Assembly (NCBI GenBank): GCA_037783545.1
Contig: JBBELK010000975.1
Location: 72,001 to 136,000 of the forward strand
Origin: Henricia sp. BOLD:AAB3569
Lineage: Eukaryota; Echinodermata; Asteroidea; Spinulosida; Echinasteridae
DNA length: 64,000 nucleotides
Reading direction: 5' to 3'
The translations under genes were made by a program, and so were the position numbers. Positions 1 through 12,592 of the stretch are shown one piece after another (the stretch's first letter is position 1; every line of letters starts with the position of its first letter). Below the pieces are notes generated by a model, which worked only from the letters and a program-made list of their open reading frames with translations, had not been told where the DNA came from and searched no databases.

Positions 1-3000
1 TACCACACACGGTCAGTTTCGGCCATTTTGGACAAAAACTGACCACTCTTCAGTTTTGGTCGGACGGTGTCCAAAGTGGTATTTTTGAACTCACCTGTCG
101 ACGCTGATTCCGAAAATACCACACATGGTCAGTTTCGGCCATTTTGGACAAAAACTGACCACTCTTCAGTTTTGGTCGGACGGCGTCCAAAGTGGTATTT
201 TTGAACTCGCCTGTCGACGCTGATTCCGAAAATACCACACACGGTCAGTTTCGGCCATTTTGGACAAAAACTGACCACTCTTCAGTTTTGGTCGGACGGT
301 GTCCAAAGTGGTATTTTTGAACTCGCCTGTCGACGCTGATTCCGAAAATACCACACACGGTCAGTTTCGGCCATTTTGAAAAAAAACTGACCACCCTTCA
401 GTTTTGGTCGGACGGTGTCCAAAGTGGTATTTTTGAACTCGCCTGTCGACGCTGATTCCGAAAATACCACACACGGTCAGTTTCGGCCATTTTGGACAAA
501 AACTGACCACTCTTCAGTTTTGGTCGGACGGTGTCCAAAGTGGTATTTTTGAACTCGCCTGTCGACGCTGATTCCGAAAATACCACACACGGTCAGTTTC
601 GGCCATTTTGAAAAAAAAATGACCACCCTTCAGTTTTGGTCGGACGGTATCCAAAGTGGTATTTTTGAACTCGCCTGTCGACGCTGATTCCGAAAATACC
701 ACACACGGTCAGTTTCGGCCATTTTGGACAAAAACTGACCACTCTTCAGTTTTGGTCGGACGGTGTCCAAAGTGGTATTTTCGAACTCGCCTGTCGACGC
801 TGATTCCGAAAATACCACACATGGTCAGTTTCGGCCATTTTGAAAAAAAAAAGACCACCCTTCAGTTTTGGTCGGACGGTGTCCAAAGTGGTATTTTTGA
901 ACTCGCCTTTCGACGCTGATTCCGAAAATAGAACACACGGTCAGTTTCGGCCATTTTGGACAAAAACTGACCACTCTTCAGTTTTGGTCGGACGGTGTCC
1001 AAAGTGGTATTTTTGAACTCGCCTGTCGACGCTGATTCCGAAAATACCACACACGGTCAGTTTCGGCCATTTTGAAAAAAAAATGACCACCCTTCAGTTT
1101 TGGTCGGACGGTGTCCAAAGTGGTATTTTTGAACTCGCCTGTCGACGCTGATTCCGAAAATAGAACACACGGTCAGTTTCGGCCATTTTGGACAAAAACT
1201 GACCACTCTTCAGTTTTGGTCGGACGGTGTCCAAAGTGGTATTTTTGAACTCGCCTGTCGACGCTGATTCCGAAAATACCACACACGGTCAGTTTCGGCC
1301 ATTTTGGAAAAAAACTGACCACTCTTCAGTTTTGGTCGGACGGTGTCCAAAGTGGTATTTTTGAACTCGCCTGTCGACGCTGATTCCGAAAATACCACAC
1401 ACGGTCAGTTTCGGCCATTTTGAAAAAAAACTGACCACCCTTCAGTTTTGGTCGGACGGTGTCCAAAGTGGTATTTTTGAACTCGCCTTTCGACGCTGAT
1501 TCCGAAAATAGAACACACGGTCAGTTTCGGCCATTTTGGACAAAAACTGACCACTCTTCAGTTTTGGTCGGACGGTGTCCAAAGTGGTATTTTTGAACTC
1601 GCCTGTCGACGCTGATTCCGAAAATACCACACACGGTCATTTTCGGCCATTTTGAAAAAAAACTGACCACCCTTCAGTTTTGGTCGGACGGTGTCCAAAG
1701 TGGTATTTTTGAACTCGCCTTTCGACGCTGATTCCGAAAATAGAACACACGGTCAGTTTCGGCCATTTTGGACAAAAACTGACCACTCTTCAGTTTTGGT
1801 CGGACGGTGTCCAAAGTGGTATTTTTGAACTCACCTGTCGACGCTGATTCCGAAAATACCACACATGGTCAGTTTCGGCCATTTTGGACAAAAACTGACC
1901 ACTCTTCAGTTTTGGTCGGACGGTATCCAAAGTGGTATTTTTGAACTCGCCTTTCGACGCTGATTCCGAAAATACAACACACAGTCAGTTTCGGCCATTT
2001 TGGACAAAAACTGACCACTCTTCAGTTTTGGTCGGACGGTGTCCAACGTGGTATTTTTGAACTCGCCTGTCGACGCTGATTCCGAAAATACCACACATGG
2101 TCAGTTTCGGCCATTTTGGAAAAAAACTGACCACTCTTTAGTTTTGGTCGGACGGTGTCCAAAGTGGTATTTTTGAACTCGCCTGTCGATGCTGATTCCG
2201 CAAATAGCACACATGGTCAGTTTCGGCCATTTTAGAAAAAGTGTCATTTTTGACACTTTGGTCTGTTTTTTGACACTTTGGTTGTAATTGGTATTTTTGA
2301 ACTCGCCTTTCGATGCTGATTCCGCAAATACCACACACGGTCATTTTCGGCCATTTTGGACAAAAACTGACCACTCTTTAGTTTTGGTCGGACGGCGTCC
2401 AAAGTGGTATTTTCGAACTCGCCTGTCGACGCTGATTTCGAAAATACCACACATGGTCAGTTTCGGCCATTTTGGAAAAAGTGTCGACTTTGACACTTTG
2501 GTCTGTGTTTTGACACTTTGGTCGTAATTGGTATTTTTGAACTCGCCTTTCGATGCTGATTCCGAAAATAGCACACATGGTCAGTTTCGGCCATTTTAGA
2601 AAAAGTGTCATTTTTGACACTTTGGTCTGTTTTTTGACACTTTGGTCGTAATTGGTATTTTTGAACTCGCCTGTCGACGCTGATTCCGAAAATACCACAC
2701 ACGGTCAGTTTCGGCCATTTTGGACAAAAACTGACCACTCTTCAGTTTTGGTCGGACGGTGTCCAAAGTGGTATTTTCGAACTCGCCTGTCGACGCTGAT
2801 TCCGAAAATACCACACATGGTCAGTTTCGGCCATTTTGAAAAAAAAAGACCACCCTTCAGTTTTGGTCGGACGGTGTCCAAAGTGGTATTTTTGAACTCG
2901 CCTTTCGACGCTGATTCCGAAAATAGAACACACGGTCAGTTTCGGCCATTTTGGACAAAAACTGACCACTCTTCAGTTTTGGTCGGACGGTGTCCAAAGT

Positions 3001-6000
3001 GGTATTTTTGAACTCGCCTGTCGACGCTGATTCCGAAAATAGAACACACGGTCAGTTTCGGCCATTTTGGACAAAAACTGACCACTCTTCAGTTTTGGTC
3101 GGACGGTGTCCAAAGTGGTATTTTTGAACTCGCCTGTCGACGCTGATTCCGAAAATACCACACACGGTCAGTTTCGGCCATTTTGGAAAAAAACTAACCA
3201 CCCTTCAGTTTTGGTCGGACGGTGTCCAAAGTGGTATTTTTGAACTCGCCTTTCGACGCTGATTCCGAAAATAGAACACACGGTCAGTTTCGGCCATTTT
3301 GGACAAAAAATGACCACTCTTCAGTTTTGGTCGGACGGTGTCCAAAGTGGTATTTTTGAACTCGCCTGTCGACGCTGATTCCGAAAATACCACACATGGT
3401 CAGTTTCGGCCATTTTGGACAAAAACTGACCACTCTTCAGTTTTGGTCGGACGGTGTCCAAAGTGGTATTTTTGAACTCACCTGTCGACGCTGATTCCGA
3501 AAATACCACACATGGTCAGTTTCGGCCATTTTGGACAAAAACTGACCACTCTTCAGTTTTTGTCGGACGGTATCCAAAGTGGTATTTTTGAACTCGCCTT
3601 TCGACGCTGATTCCGAAAATACAACACACAGTCAGTTTCGGCCATTTTGGACAAAAACTGACCACTCTTCAGTTTTGGTCGGACGGTGTCCAACGTGGTA
3701 TTTTTGAACTCGCCTGTCGACGCTGATTCCGAAAATACCACACATGGTCAGTTTCGGCCATTTTGGACAAAAACTGACCACTCTTCAGTTTTGGTCGGAC
3801 GGTATCCAAAGTGGTATTTTTGAACTCGCCTTTCGACGCTGATTCCGAAAATACCACACATGGTCAGTTTCGGCCATTTTGGACAAAAACTGACCACTCT
3901 TCAGTTTTGGTCGGACGGTATCCAAAGTGGTATTTTTGAACTCGCCTTTCGACGCTGATTCCGAAAATAGAACACACGGTCAGTTTCGGCCATTTTGGAC
4001 AAAAACTGACCACTCTTCAGTTTTGGTCGGACGGTGTCCAAAGTGGTATTTTTGAACTCGCCTGTCGACGCTGATTCCGAAAATACCACACACGGTCAGT
4101 TTCGGCCATTTTGGACAAAAACTGACCACTCTTCAGTTTTGGTCGGACGGCGTCCAAAGTGGTATTTTCGAACTCGCCTGTCGACGCTGATTTCGAAAAT
4201 ACCACACACGGTCAGTTTCGGCCATTTTGAAAAAAAAATGACCACCCTTCAGTTTTGGTCGGACGGTGTCCAAAGTGGTATTTTTGAACTCACCTGTCGA
4301 CGCTGATTCCGAAAATACCACACACGGTCAGTTTCGGCCATTTTGGACAAAAACTGACCACTCTTCAGTTTTGGTCGGACGGTGTCCAAAGTGGTATTTT
4401 TGAACTCGCCTGTCGACGCTGATTCCGAAAATACCACACACGGTCAGTTTCGGCCATTTTGAAAAAAAATGACCACCCTTCAGTTTTGGTCGGACGGTAT
4501 CCAAAGTGGTATTTTTGAACTCGCCTGTCGACGCTGATTCCGAAAATACCACACACGGTCAGTTTCGGCCATTTTAGACAAAAACTGACCACTCTTCAGT
4601 TTTGGTCGGACGGTGTCCAAAGTGGTATTTTCGAACTCGCCTGTCGACGCTGATTCCGAAAATACCACACATGGTCAGTTTCGGCCATTTTGAAAAAAAA
4701 AAGACCACCCTTCAGTTTTAGTCGGACGGTGTCCAAAGTGGTATTTTTGAACTCGCCTTTCGACGCTGATTCCGAAAATAGAACACACGGTCAGTTTCGG
4801 CCATTTTGGACAAAAACTGACCACTCTTCAGTTTTGGTCGGACGGTGTCCAAAGTGGTATTTTTGAACTCGCCTGTCGACGCTGATTCCGAAAATAGAAC
4901 ACACGGTCAGTTTCGGCCATTTTGGACAAAAACTGACCACTCTTCAGTTTTGGTCGGACGGTATCCAAAGTGGTATTTTTGAACTCGCCTTTCGACGCTG
5001 ATTCCGAAAATACAACACACAGTCAGTTTCGGCCATTTTGGACAAAAACTGACCACTCTTCAGTTTTGGTCGGACGGTGTCCAACGTGGTATTTTTGAAC
5101 TCGCCCGTCGACGCTGATTCCGAAAATACCACACATGGTCAGTTTCGGCCATTTTGGAAAAAAAACTGACCACTCTTTAGTTTTGGTCGGACGGTGTCCA
5201 AAGTGGTATTTTTGAACTCGCCTGTCGATGCTGATTCCGCAAATACCACACACGGTCATTTTCGGCCATTTTGGACAAAAACTGACCACTCTTTAGTTTT
5301 GGTCGGACGGTGTCCAAAGTGGTATTTTTGAACTCGCCTTTCGACGCTGATTCCGAAAATAGAACACACGGTCAGTTTCGGCCATTTTGAAAAAAAACTG
5401 ACCACCCTTCAGTTTTGGTCGGACGGTGTCCAAAGTGGTATTTTGGAACTCGCCTGTCGACGCTGATTCCGAAAATACCACACACGGTCAGTTTCGGCCA
5501 TTTTGGACAAAAACTGACCACTCTTCAGTTTTGGTCGGACGGTGTCCAACGTGGTATTTTTGAACTCGCCCGTCGACGCTGATTCCGAAAATACCACACA
5601 TGGTCAGTTTCGGCCATTTTGGAAAAAAAACTGACCACTCTTTAGTTTTGGTCGGACGGTGTCCAAAGTGGTATTTTTGAACTCGCCTGTCGATGCTGAT
5701 TCCGCAAATACCACACACGGTCATTTTCGGCCATTTTGGACAAAAACTGACCACTCTTTAGTTTTGGTCGGACGGCGTCCAAAGTGGTATTTTCGAACTC
5801 GCCTGTCGACGCTGATTTCGAAAATACCACACATGGTCAGTTTCGGCCATTTTGGAAAAAGTGTCGACTTTGACACTTTGGTCTGTTTTTTGACACTTTG
5901 GTCGTAATTGGTATTTTTGAACTCGCCTTTCGATGCTGATTTCGAAAATAGCACACATGGTCAGTTTCGGCCATTTTAGAAAAAGTGTCATTTTTGACAC

Positions 6001-9000
6001 TTTGGTCTGTTTTTTGACACTTTGGTCGTAATTGGTATTTTTGAACTCGCCTGTCGACGCTGATTCCGAAAATACCACACACGGTCATTTTCGGCCATTT
6101 TGGACAAAAACTGACCACTCTTTAGTTTTGGTCGGACGGCGTCCAAAGTGGTATTTTCGAACTCGCCTGTCGACGCTGATTTCGAAAATACCACACACGG
6201 TCAGTTTCGGCCATTTTGGACAAAAACTGACCACTCTTCAGTTTTGGTCGGACGGTGTCCAAAGTGGTATTTTTGAACTCGCCTTTCGACGCTGATTCCG
6301 AAAATAGAACACACGGTCAGTTTCGGCCATTTTGGACAAAAACTGACCACTCTTCAGTTTTGGTCGGACGGTGTCCAAAGTGGTATTTTTGAACTCGCCT
6401 GTCGACGCTGATTCCGAAAATACCACACATGGTCAGTTTCGGCCATTTTGGACAAAAACTGACCACTCTTCAGTTTTGGTCGGACGGTATCCAAAGTGGT
6501 ATTTTTGAACTCGCCTTTCGACGCTGATTCCGAAAATACAACACACAGTCAGTTTCGGCCATTTTGGACAAAAACTGACCACTCTTCAGTTTTGGTCGGA
6601 CGGTGTCCAACGTGGTATTTTTGAACTCGCCCGTCGACGCTGATTCCGAAAATACCACACATAGTCAGTTTCGGCCATTTTGGAAAAAAAACTGACCACT
6701 CTTTAGTTTTGGTCGGACGGTGTCCAAAGTGGTATTTTTGAACTCGCCTGTCGATGCTGATTCCGCAAATACCACACACGGTCATTTTCGGCCATTTTGG
6801 ACAAAAACTGACCACTCTTTAGTTTTGGTCGGACGGCGTCCAAAGTGGTATTTTCGAACTCGCCTGTCGACGCTGATTTCGAAAATACCACACATGGTCA
6901 GTTTCGGCCATTTTGGAAAAAGTGTCGACTTTGACACTTTGGTCTGTTTTTTGACACTTTGGTCGTAATTGGTATTTTTGAACTCGCCTTTCGATGCTGA
7001 TTTCGAAAATAGCACACATGGTCAGTTTCGGCCATTTTAGAAAAAGTGTCATTTTTGACACTTTGGTCTGTTTTTTGACACTTTGGTCGTAATTGGTATT
7101 TTTGAACTCGCCTGTCGACGCTGATTCCGAAAATACCACACACGGTCATTTTCGGCCATTTTGGACAAAAACTGACCACTCTTTAGTTTTGGTCGGACGG
7201 CGTCCAAAGTGGTATTTTCGAACTCGCCTGTCGACGCTGATTTCGAAAATACCACACACGGTCAGTTTCGGCCATTTTGGACAAAAACTGACCACTCTTC
7301 AGTTTTGGTCGGACGGTGTCCAAAGTGGTATTTTTGAACTCGCCTGTCGACGCTGATTCCGAAAATACCACACACGGTCAGTTTCGGCCATTTTGGAAAA
7401 AAACTGACCACCCTTCAGTTTTGGTCGGACGGTGTCCAAAGTGGTATTTTTGAACTCGCCTTTCGACGCTGATTCCGAAAATAGAACACACGGTCAGTTT
7501 CGGCCATTTTGAAAAAAAACTGACCACCCTTCAGTTTTGGTCGGACGGTGTCCAAAGTGGTATTTTTGAACTCGCCTGTCGACGCTGATTCCGAAAATAC
7601 CACACACGGTCAGTTTCGGCCATTTTAGACAAAAACTGACCACTCTTCAGTTTTGGTCGGACGGTGTCCAAAGTGGTATTTTCGAACTCGCCTGTCGACG
7701 CTGATTCCGAAAATACCACACATGGTCAGTTTCGGCCATTTTGAAAAAAAAAAGACCACCCTTCAGTTTTAGTCGGACGGTGTCCAAAGTGGTATTTTTG
7801 AACTCGCCTTTCGACGCTGATTCCGAAAATAGAACACACGGTCAGTTTCGGCCATTTTGGACAAAAACTGACCACTCTTCAGTTTTGGTCGGACGGTGTC
7901 CAAAGTGGTATTTTTGAACTCGCCTGTCGACGCTGATTCCGAAAATAGAACACACGGTCAGTTTCGGCCATTTTGGACAAAAACTGACCACTCTTCAGTT
8001 TTGGTCGGACGGTATCCAAAGTGGTATTTTTGAACTCGCCTTTCGACGCTGATTCCGAAAATACAACACACAGTCAGTTTCGGCCATTTTGGACAAAAAC
8101 TGACCACTCTTCAGTTTTGGTCGGACGGTGTCCAACGTGGTATTTTTGAACTCGCCCGTCGACGCTGATTCCGAAAATACCACACATGGTCAGTTTCGGC
8201 CATTTTGGAAAAAAAACTGACCACTCTTTAGTTTTGGTCGGACGGTGTCCAAAGTGGTATTTTTGAACTCGCCTGTCGATGCTGATTCCGCAAATACCAC
8301 ACACGGTCATTTTCGGCCATTTTGGACAAAAACTGACCACTCTTTAGTTTTGGTCGGACGGCGTCCAAAGTGGTATTTTCGAACTCGCCTGTCGACGCTG
8401 ATTTCGAAAATACCACACATGGTCAGTTTCGGCCATTTTGGAAAAAGTGTCGACTTTGACACTTTGGTCTGTTTTTTGACACTTTGGTCGTAATTGGTAT
8501 TTTTGAACTCGCCTTTCGATGCTGATTTCGAAAATAGCACACATGGTCAGTTTCGGCCATTTTAGAAAAAGTGTCATTTTTGACACTTTGGTCTGTTTTT
8601 TGACACTTTGGTCGTAATTGGTATTTTTGAACTCGCCTGTCGACGCTGATTCCGAAAATACCACACACGGTCATTTTCGGCCATTTTGGACAAAAACTGA
8701 CCACTCTTTAGTTTTGGTCGGACGGCGTCCAAAGTGGTATTTTCGAACTCGCCTGTCGACGCTGATTTCGAAAATACCACACACGGTCAGTTTCGGCCAT
8801 TTTGGACAAAAACTGACCACTCTTCAGTTTTGGTCGGACGGTGTCCAAAGTGGTATTTTTGAACTCGCCTGTCGACGCTGATTCCGAAAATACCACACAC
8901 GGTCAGTTTCGGCCATTTTGGAAAAAAACTGACCACCCTTCAGTTTTGGTCGGACGGTGTCCAAAGTGGTATTTTTGAACTCGCCTTTCGACGCTGATTC

Positions 9001-10626
9001 CGAAAATAGAACACACGGTCAGTTTCGGCCATTTTGAAAAAAAACTGACCACCCTTCAGTTTTGGTCGGACGGTGTCCAAAGTGGTATTTTGGAACTCGC
9101 CTGTCGACGCTGATTCCGAAAATACCACACACGGTCAGTTTCGGCCATTTTGGACAAAAACTGACCACTCTTCAGTTTTGGTCGGACGGTGTCCAAAGTG
9201 GTATTTTCGAACTCGCCTGTCGACGCTGATTCCGAAAATACCACACACGGTCAGTTTCGGCCATTTTGGACAAAAACTGACCACTCTTCAGTTTTGGTCG
9301 GACGGTGTCCAAAGTGGTATTTTTGAACTCACCTGTCGACGCTGATTCCGAAAATACCACACACGGTCAGTTTCGGCCATTTTGGACAAAAACTGACCAC
9401 TCTTCAGTTTTGGTCGGACGGCGTCCAAAGTGGTATTTTTGAACTCGCCTGTCGACGCTGATTCCGAAAATACCACACACGGTCAGTTTCGGCCATTTTG
9501 GACAAAAACTGACCACTCTTCAGTTTTGGTCGGACGGTGTCCAAAGTGGTATTTTTGAACTCGCCTGTCGACGCTGATTCCGAAAATACCACACACGGTC
9601 ATTTTCGGCCATTTTGGACAAAAACTGACCACTCTTCAGTTTTGGTCGGACGGCGTCCAAAGTGGTATTTTCGAACTCGCCTTCCGACGCTGACTCCGAA
9701 AATACCACACATGGTCAGTTTCGGCCATTTTGGAAAAAGTGTCGACTTTGACACTTTGGTCGAAATTGGTATTTTTGAACTTGCCTTCCGACGCTGACTC
9801 CGAAAATACCACGCATGGTCAGTTTTGGCCATTTTGGAAAAAGTGTCGACTTTGACACTTTGGTCGAAACTGGTATTTTTGAACTCGCATTTCGACGCTG
9901 ACTCCGAAAATACCACGCATGGTCAGTTTCGGCCATTTTGGAAAAAAACTGACCACCCTTCAGTTTTGGTCGGACGGCGTCCAAAGTGGTATTTTCGAAC
10001 TCGCCTGTCGACGCTGATTCCGAAAATACCACACATGGTCAGTTTCGGCCATTTTGGAAAAAGTGTCGACTTTGACACTTTGGTCGAAATTGGTATTTTT
10101 GAACTCGCCTTCCGACGCTGATTCCGAAAATACCACGCATGGTCAGTTTCGGCCATTTTGGAAAAGTGTCGACTTTGACACTTTGGTCCAAAGTGGTATT
10201 TTCGAACTCGCCTTCCGACGCTGACTCCGAAAATACCACACATGGTCAGTTTCGGCCATTTTGGAAAAAGTGTCGACTTTGACACTTTGGTCGAAATTGG
10301 TATTTTTGAACTCGCCTTCCGACGCTGACTCCGAAAATACCACGCATGGTTCATTTCGGCCATTTTGGAAAAAGTGTCGACTTTGACACTTTGGTCGAAA
10401 CTGGTATTTTTGAACTCGCATTTCGACGCTGACTCCGAAAATACCACGCATGGTCAGTTTCGGCCATTTTGGAAAAAGTGTCGACATTGACACTTTGATC
10501 GAAATTTGTATTTTTGAACTCGCCTTCCGACGCTGACTCCGAAAATACCACGCATGGTCAGTTTCGGCCATTTTGGAAAAGTGTCGACTTTGACACTTTG
10601 GTCCAAAGTGGTATTTTCGAACTCGC
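1..10626. repeat. 116-bp satellite array, continues beyond left edge
   Basis: Head-to-tail units of 116 bp fill this stretch, about 92 copies, mostly differing by a few substitutions. Each typical unit contains GTCAGTTTCGGCCATTTTGG, a hairpin-forming segment and a GTCGAC core. A second unit type replaces the segment around ACAAAAACTGACC with one or two AGTGTC..GACACTT hairpins (for example 2232-2290, 2473-2530, 5866-6040) and dominates after 9730. Larger blocks are duplicated at offsets of 1061 and 1525 bp. Reading frames of 62-174 codons on both strands are by-products of a stop-poor repeat and are not called as genes. The array has no recognisable transposon ends and runs off the window, so its full length and chromosomal role are unknown. 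Confidence 0.97.
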
Positions 10627-11450
10627 GGGGAGGAGGGGCGGGGAGGAGGGGGCGGGGGAGGAGGGGCGGGGGCGGGGAGGAGGGGGCGAGGGCGGGGAGG
10701 AGGGGGCGGGGGCGGGGAGGAGGGGAGTTTGCACAGTTTGCACAGTTCGCACAGTTTGCACAGTTTGCACAGTTTGCGGGGAGGAGGGGCGGGGGCGGGG
10801 AGGAGGGGACGGGGGCGGGGAGGAGGGGGCGGGGGGCGGGGAGGAGGGGGCGGGTGCGGGGAGGAGGGGAGTTTGCACAGTTCGCACAGTTTGCACAGTT
10901 TGCACAGTTTGCACAGTTGGCACAGTTGGCACAGTTTGCACATTTGGCACAGTTTGCACAGTTTGCACAGTTTGCACAGTTTGCACAGTTTGCACAGTTT
11001 GCACAGTTTGCACAGTTTGCACAGTTTTGCGGGGAGGAGGGGGCGGGGGCGGGGAGGAGGGGGCGGGGGCGGGGAGGAGGGGGAGGAGGGGGCGGGGGCG
11101 GGGAGGAGGGGGCGGGGAGGAGGGTGCGGGGGCGGGGAGGAGTTTGCTGCACAGTTTGCTGAACAGTTTGCTGCACAGTTTGCACAGTTTGCTGCACAGT
11201 TTGCACAGTTTGCACAATTCGCACAGTTGGCACAGTTGGCACAGTTTGCACAGTTTGCACAGTTTGCACAGTTTGCACAGTATGCACAGTATGCACAGTA
11301 TGCACAGTATGCACAGTATGCACAGTATGCACAGTATGCACAGTATGCACAGTATGCACAGTTTGCACAGTTTGCACAGTTTGCACAGTTTGCACAGTTT
11401 GCACAGTTTGCACAGTTTGCACAGTTTGCACAGTTTGCACAGTTTGCGTC
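10627..11450. repeat. Mosaic of G-rich minisatellite and TTTGCACAG 9-mer arrays
   Basis: Two unrelated simple repeats alternate in blocks. G-rich blocks based on GGGGAGGAGGGGGCGGGGGC occupy about 10627-10723, 10778-10868 and 11031-11142. They contain closely spaced G runs on the plus strand that could fold into G-quadruplexes. Between them lie arrays of TTTGCACAG (about 10726-10777, 10869-11030 and 11143-11446). The last 9-mer block starts with units carrying a TTTGCTGCACAG insertion and holds nine TATGCACAG variants at about 11279-11358. The long frames here encode only His-Ser, Ala-Gln-Phe or Gly/Arg/Glu repeats and are not supported as genes. Confidence 0.95.
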
Positions 11451-11863
11451 AGTTTCTACTATTGGCGGCTGAGGAACTGTTTAATTGAGAGACACTGACC
11501 GTGTATCGGCAAAATAGTGCCTAAACACACACAGTTGTGGATATTGTGTCCAATATAAGGTTTTGATAAATTGTGATGATTGCCCCGTGTGGCTAGTTGG
11601 TTTTGCATATTTAATCATATAGTGCCTGTGTAATTGATTAAGGGTTTGTGTAAACTCTGATACTTTTTCCTGTTGTATTTTTGCTTTTATTTTGTTTTCT
11701 TGTCCAGGATATCACGAAATTGAACTAACGTAACAGAGGTCAAAGGTATGTGCCAGATATATATGTTTATGGTCTTATCTGCTAACTTGGGCCCATTTAC
11801 TTTGAACTGATTTGATTTTTGCTGCTTAAGAGTTAATTTTTGCTTTGGTTTATTTTACCATTA
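11451..11863. other. Unique AT-rich spacer, no gene seen
   Basis: No tandem repeat, terminal inverted repeat or convincing coding frame was recognised here. The stretch links the 9-mer mosaic to the 12-bp array. Confidence 0.5.
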
Positions 11864-12391
11864 GGTTGGAACCAAGGTTGGAACCAAGGTTGGAACCAAG
11901 GTTGGAACCAAGGTTGGAACCAAGGTTGGAACCAAGGTTGGAACCAAGGTTGGAACCAAGGTTGGAACCAAGGTTGGAACCAAGGTTGGAACCAAGGTTG
12001 GAACCAAGGTTGGAACCAAGGTTGGAACCAAGGTTGGAACCAAGGTTGGAACCAAGGTTGGAACCAAGGTTGGAACCAAGGTTGGAACCAAGGTTGGAAC
12101 CAAGGTTGGAACCAAGGTTGGAACCAAGGTTGGAACCAAGGTTGGAACCAAGGTTGGAACCAAGGTTGGAACCAAGGTTGGAACCAAGGTTGGAACCAAG
12201 GTTGGAACCAAGGTTGGAACCAAGGTTGGAACCAAGGTTGGAACCAAGGTTGGAACCAAGGTTGGAACCAAGGTTGGAACCAAGGTTGGAACCAAGGTTG
12301 GAACCAAGGTTGGAACCAAGGTTGGAACCAAGGTTGGAACCAAGGTTGGAACCAAGGTTGGAACCAAGGTTGGAACCAAGGTTGGAACCAA
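11864..12391. repeat. Perfect 12-bp minisatellite GGTTGGAACCAA x44
   Basis: Exactly 44 uninterrupted copies of GGTTGGAACCAA (528 bp) were read, with no substitution visible. The array ends in a partial GGTTCCAAG. Each unit contains the small inverted repeats GGTT-GG-AACC and TTGG-AA-CCAA. All frames stay open because 12 is divisible by three, producing artificial tetrapeptide-repeat frames on both strands. The absence of any variant unit indicates very recent expansion, strong homogenisation or an assembly-collapsed array. Confidence 0.98.
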
Positions 12392-12399
12392 GGTTCCAA

Positions 12400-12592
12400 G
12401 TCACAGTTTGCACAGTTTGCACAAACTCGGCCCCAGACCAACTCGACCCCAATTCCTTTGTGTATAAACTCGGCCCCAGACCGACTCGACCCCAATTCCT
12501 TTGTGTATAAACTCGGCCCCAGACCGACTCGGCCCCAATTCATTTGTGTATAAACTTTGCCACCAGACCTACTCGACTCCAAACAAACATTT
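12400..12592. repeat. 43-bp tandem repeat, about four copies
   Basis: After two more TTTGCACAG-like units at 12404-12421, a 43-bp unit beginning AAACTCGGCCCCAGACC and ending TTTGTGTAT is repeated about four times, the last copy strongly diverged. GACTCGACC-type words reappear at 16255-16300. No gene is supported. Confidence 0.85.

Noticed and set aside
50..9708. Dozens of 62-106-codon frames sharing the MVFSESAS start on the minus strand
   Set aside because: They repeat with the satellite period, overlap in several frames and have no splice or start context; they arise because the 116-bp unit lacks stops over part of its length.
1..10626. CENP-B-box-like sequence in the satellite
   Set aside because: The best match around TTTCGGAATCAGCGTCG shares TTCG but misses the central A and the CGGG; too weak to call.
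1..10626. CRISPR array
   Set aside because: Units are contiguous without unique spacers, and the genome is eukaryotic.
10143..11488. Frames of 200-328 codons encoding Pro/Arg-rich or Ala-Gln-Phe repeats
   Set aside because: Produced by GC-rich and 9-mer simple repeats; open in several frames on both strands at once.
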